Below, in pieces: positions 61,167-64,000 of a stretch of 64,000 bases of DNA. Below the pieces are notes generated by a model, which worked only from the letters and a program-made list of their open reading frames with translations, made no database searches and was not told where the DNA came from. This DNA comes from Isochrysis galbana (Eukaryota > Haptophyta > Isochrysidales > Isochrysidaceae). Numbering within the stretch: the first letter of the stretch is position 1; every line of letters starts with the position of its first letter. A program made the translations under genes and the position numbers. The stretch lies in NCBI GenBank assembly GCA_018136815.1, contig CM030936.1, positions 2,020,569 through 2,084,568 on the forward strand. Reading direction: 5' to 3'.

Positions 61167-61275
61167 CTGTGCCAGGACCGTGGGTGAGCGGCTGATGGAG
61201 CGGGAGGAAGCGCAGATGGCCTTCTGCGCAGCGCGCCTACCTAAGGAGTGTATGATTTGTGCGAGAGGGTCGACA

Positions 61276-61587
61276 ACTATCGTTATGACAAAAGGGACAT
61301 GGAGCGCGCCCCCCTCCCCTCTTCTCTCTCCACCCACCCCGCCGCGCCGAACAATCAAGCCATGGCGGATGCCGCGCAGTCGAAGCGACCGCAAGCGTCG
61401 CCACCGCCGACCAGGGGCCCGTGAGCCACCGCCCGCAGAGTGCCCCAGAAGCAACACCACACACAGCCACCCATGAGCCCCACCATGACTCACAGCACCC
61501 CAACATCCTCAGCAAAGAGCCTCCTTTCCCATGGGGATAGCCTCCTTGCTGGCCCCCTACAATGCCGTGGTAAGGAGAAATAAAACA
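61276..61587 (+). mobile_element. LINE 5' end (copy i), decayed hairpin
   Basis: AACTATCGTTATGACAAAAG is a decayed form of the palindrome. GGGAC and ATGGAGCGCGCCCCC follow from 61299. Downstream SHGDSLLAGPLQCRGKEK corresponds to SHRESLIRAGPLHSRG in copy d. Confidence 0.5.
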
Positions 61588-62007
61588 TCAAACATCTGAG
61601 ATCTGAGTGTTAGTACCAGCACTGCCACTTCGATCTTCGATGCCTGCGAGGTTCTTCAGGGGCTCCCAGGTGTTGTGCGACTTGTCGAAGCCAACCCACT
61701 TGATCAGGTACTCCGTCTTGCCCCGCTTCGTCTGCCTCGCGACGATCTCCTCCACATCCCATGTGCCGTCTTCGTTTGCCTCGGCGGCTGCAGAGCTGCC
61801 GGTTGCATTCCGCCTCTTCTTGCGCCCAGCGCAGCTGGCGGTGGCGTGCCCTTGCAGCGCTAAGGCCAGCGCGCTGCCAGCAGCTAGCAGCACACGCGGC
61901 CACGCGGAGTGGATGCGCGGGGCGCTGAGCCTAGTCCGCAGAACGACTCCCGCCGCCGGCAATTTGCCGGCAGCAACTGCCCGACGGCCGCATGCCCACA
62001 GCAACAT
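61588..62007 (-). CDS. Chromodomain protein with hydrophobic N-terminal leader
   Basis: 139 residues. The C-terminal half is a chromodomain: GTWDVEEIVARQTKRGKTEY, LIKWVGFDKSHNTWEPLKNL. The aromatic cage positions (W before DVEEI, W in IKWVG, W in NTWEP) are present, so methyl-lysine binding is possible. The N-terminal ~75 residues include AAGSALALALQGHATASCAG, which looks like a signal or organelle-targeting sequence and is unusual for a chromatin protein. cpSRP43 is a known plastid protein with chromodomains, but no ankyrin repeats are present here. An intron ending before GSSAAAEANEDG could instead replace the leader. The domain call is firm, the start uncertain. Confidence 0.7.
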   Translation of the reverse strand: MLLWACGRRAVAAGKLPAAGVVLRTRLSAPRIHSAWPRVLLAAGSALALALQGHATASCAGRKKRRNATGSSAAAEANEDGTWDVEEIVARQTKRGKTEYLIKWVGFDKSHNTWEPLKNLAGIEDRSGSAGTNTQISDV

Positions 62008-62197
62008 CTTGTACTGGCGACAGGTTCACCTCCCTCCCGCCTGCCGCCTCGCGGCGCCGGCTCCCGCCTCTCAAAACGGACAGCGCCGCAAAATAAGTAA
62101 AAGTAAAAAGAAAGGAGAAAGGGGGGAAATCGATACCATGGGGGGGGGGGGGGGAGAAAAGGCTCCGCTTGCGGCTTGCGGCCGTATATGTAGGGGT

Positions 62198-63312
62198 AAA
62201 AAAAATATTCTTGAAGGTGCCTACTACTCTGCTATCCCCCGTCCCTCTCGCTGGGGACACCCCCTGACATCGCCCTTGCCCCACTCCCGCTCCCCTTTCG
62301 CCCCCCCCCCTCGGTCCTTTTTATTCGGTTTTGGGGGGTCGACCCATGTGCACTACTTTGGGTCTGGCGACGGGGGAGGGGGGGGGCGGGCCTTTTGGCT
62401 CGCAGTTGCTGTGAGGCGCTTTGGGTCGCGTCTCTTTGTGGGGGCCCAGCCTTGCGGCTTCCCCCTATGGGTGGGTCGTTTGGGAGTCTCTCCTCCCTTG
62501 TGGCCAGGGCGCTATCCCTGGTCGCTCTCTTGTTCGTTGTTTTCTGCTTGTATGAGGATATGTTCGATGTCTAGTTTTTGTGTTGTTATTTTTAGGGTGT
62601 GGCTTGGTGCTAGTGTATCGTTGTCTGTTGCGTCGAAGAGAGGGCGGAAGTCGTCGGTGTCCATTCGTTTCTTTGGTTGTCGACCCATGTCCGCCTGGGC
62701 TCTTCTGGCCGCGTCCGTGGAGTTGCCGAAGTGCGCTGCTTTCACTAGGGTGGTGAATCTCGTCAGAATTCTTCTCTTGATTTGTTTGCTATCGAATGTT
62801 ATGTTGTCGAAGTGTACTCTGTAAAAGTCTGTTAGAATATATCTCCATGCTGGGATGTATAGTATCTCTCTAGAGTGTGGCGAGTGTGTGTTGGGGGCCG
62901 GGACTCCCAGACTCCCAGAGGACCAGCCTAGCAGCTCAGGGGGCAGTGGCAGTGGAGGCTGGGGCTCAGCCCCTGGCCTCTCTTGCCTCTCCAGCGCGGT
63001 GCCTCGATGTCCCTTGGTGCCCCCCACAGTCCCCTGTCTGCCTGGTGACCAGGAGGGGGGGGGGAGGTCAGTACGAGTGCAGGCCCATGGGGGCCTAGGG
63101 AGTGCGAGTCCCGACCCGCACCCACTGGGGGTTTGGGTCTGGGTCAGGGTGTTGAGTGATCAGCCTATGCCAAGAGGCAGGGCATGAGATTGACTGATGG
63201 GCCCCCCGGAGGCCGGAGGCCGGAGGGGAGTTAGTTCCCGGTGTAAGGGGCGCAGGGCGCAGAGCGCCCCCATTGTCCCCCAGTTATCAGTTATAAAAGT
63301 AGGCTGATAAGA
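62198..63312 (-). mobile_element. Internally deleted LINE (copy k): hairpin, ORF1 part, ORF2 C-terminus, T8 tail
   Basis: TTATCAG (63284-63290) pairs with CTGATAA (63304-63310) at the 5' end. GGGGACAATGGGGGCGCT and the ORF1-side block continue to about 62880. There the sequence turns directly into the ORF2 end (EILYIPAWRYILTDFYRV, stop at 62512). The 3' UTR ends GTAGGCACCTTCAAGAATA plus T8 at 62205-62198. Endonuclease and reverse transcriptase are missing, as in the LINE at 20909-23027. It could also be two adjacent fragments, because no target duplication was found. Confidence 0.6.
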
Positions 63313-64000
63313 CCTAGCTTAGAGATGCAAAGTGACAAATACATTACGGCTTCTTCGTGAGCAGTCATTTTGGTATATGTCTAAGAAAAAATTGGCCGCT
63401 CACCAAATGAATTAACGCCAACGCCGCGAAGGATTCGTTAAATCGGGTGGTACGCGTGCCACTCCGTAGAGGTGGAAGGGAGGGGAGTACGTGGGGAGGT
63501 CTCTTTGAGTGTGGCTCTGGTGATGTCGGATACGGTGATCGCGTCGAGCGCGATTTTGCCTTTTTGTATGGCGTATTCGTCGGCTGCTTAGCCGCTTCTT
63601 GTTCGCACACGCAGAAGCGGTGTGTGAATGGTAGACCCTGTGCGGTCTCTGGGCGCCAGCCTTTACAGCCACGAAGGCTGCCGTGAATCATCAGCTTGTG
63701 CGGGGATTGGATCGTCGCCGGCATGCTTAGCGTTTTGCATGCCCTGACCCCGTAGTTGACCGGAATCACAGTGTTATCGACATTGACGATTAGTTTGCGG
63801 GGGAAGCTTCCGTCCATAAAGGATCCTTGGCCCGCCGAGACGTATAGGTGCTAGCGGGTGGAGTAGGCTGCCTTGGACACGAAAGTGCCCGCGCCTCCCT
63901 CGAGCTTCATTCGCTCGCGGTTGCCTTTCAGGAATGTCAGTCCCTCCTTTTCGACCGCCTTAATTAGCGCGCCTAAAGTGAGTTGCTTAGCTTGAGCGAG
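63313..64000 (-). pseudogene. LINE ORF1-like fragment running off the window edge
   Basis: From the right edge the frame reads KQLTLGALIKAVEKEGLTFL and NRERMKLEGGAGTFVSKAAY. After a stop near 63852 it continues GSFPRKLIVNVDNTVIPVNY, GVRACKTLSMPATI and HKLMIHGSLRGCKGWRPET, ending at 63365. This resembles the C-terminal half of LINE ORF1/gag-like proteins just before their Cys/His knuckles. The CKT and CKG cysteines may be remnants of these. It is incomplete and interrupted. Confidence 0.45.

Overview
The window is nuclear DNA from a single-celled eukaryote, most likely an alga or related protist with a GC-rich, transposon-laden genome. Genes stand alone on either strand, not in operons. Several carry short GT-AG introns of about 70-310 nt, and one intron looks GC-AG. 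The protein set is eukaryotic: an SR splicing factor, a TCF25/Rqc1 homologue, taspase 1, a LYR-motif protein, RING and F-box proteins, and an ABC1-family kinase of the kind found in plastids and mitochondria. Lineage cannot be fixed from the window alone. No rRNA, tRNA or CRISPR array was recognised.

Layout. 0-4.7 kb: a LYRM2-like gene, a 5'-truncated LINE with a long reverse-transcriptase ORF, and short SINE-like repeats. 4.7-6.0 kb: a taspase 1 gene. 6.4-12.4 kb: retroelement fragments, a multi-exon gene of unknown function, a frameshifted gene and a RING-finger gene. 12.4-16.6 kb: an intact mariner-like transposon among LINE 5' ends, then purine-rich low-complexity DNA. 16.6-20.9 kb: a small membrane protein, a proline-rich protein and tandem duplications. 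20.9-23.1 kb: an internally deleted LINE with target-site duplications, inserted into a SINE-like repeat. 23.2-25.3 kb: TCF25/Rqc1. 26.3-32.3 kb: a large ankyrin / zinc-knuckle / RING gene. 33.9-34.8 kb: a coiled-coil protein. 35.3-46.9 kb: nested Ty3/gypsy retrotransposons, with a row of hairpin-containing introns at 36.9-37.5 kb. 47.8-50.4 kb: ABC1 kinase. 52.8-54.6 kb: F-box protein. 58.3-59.4 kb: SR protein. 60.4-62.0 kb: an ankyrin protein and a chromodomain protein. The rest to 64 kb is LINE debris.

Two observations stand out. First, the Ty3/gypsy pol region carries, upstream of its reverse transcriptase, a domain that reads as a phage-type SAM-dependent DNA methyltransferase (motif I GETSG, motif PPCTYLSNAG). 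Second, about a dozen element 5' ends share one module: a short hairpin whose stem sequence differs between copies but keeps pairing, then a start codon in the context CATGGNGCGC. Target-site duplications and inverted (twin-primed-looking) copies tie this 5' hairpin to LINE 3' ends that finish in a run of about eight T on the sense strand, with a different terminal motif per LINE family. Short SINE-like repeats share one of these 3' motifs. Four clusters of AAAYAY-type octamers, each internally uniform but different from the next, and hairpin introns that resemble introners are further points of interest.
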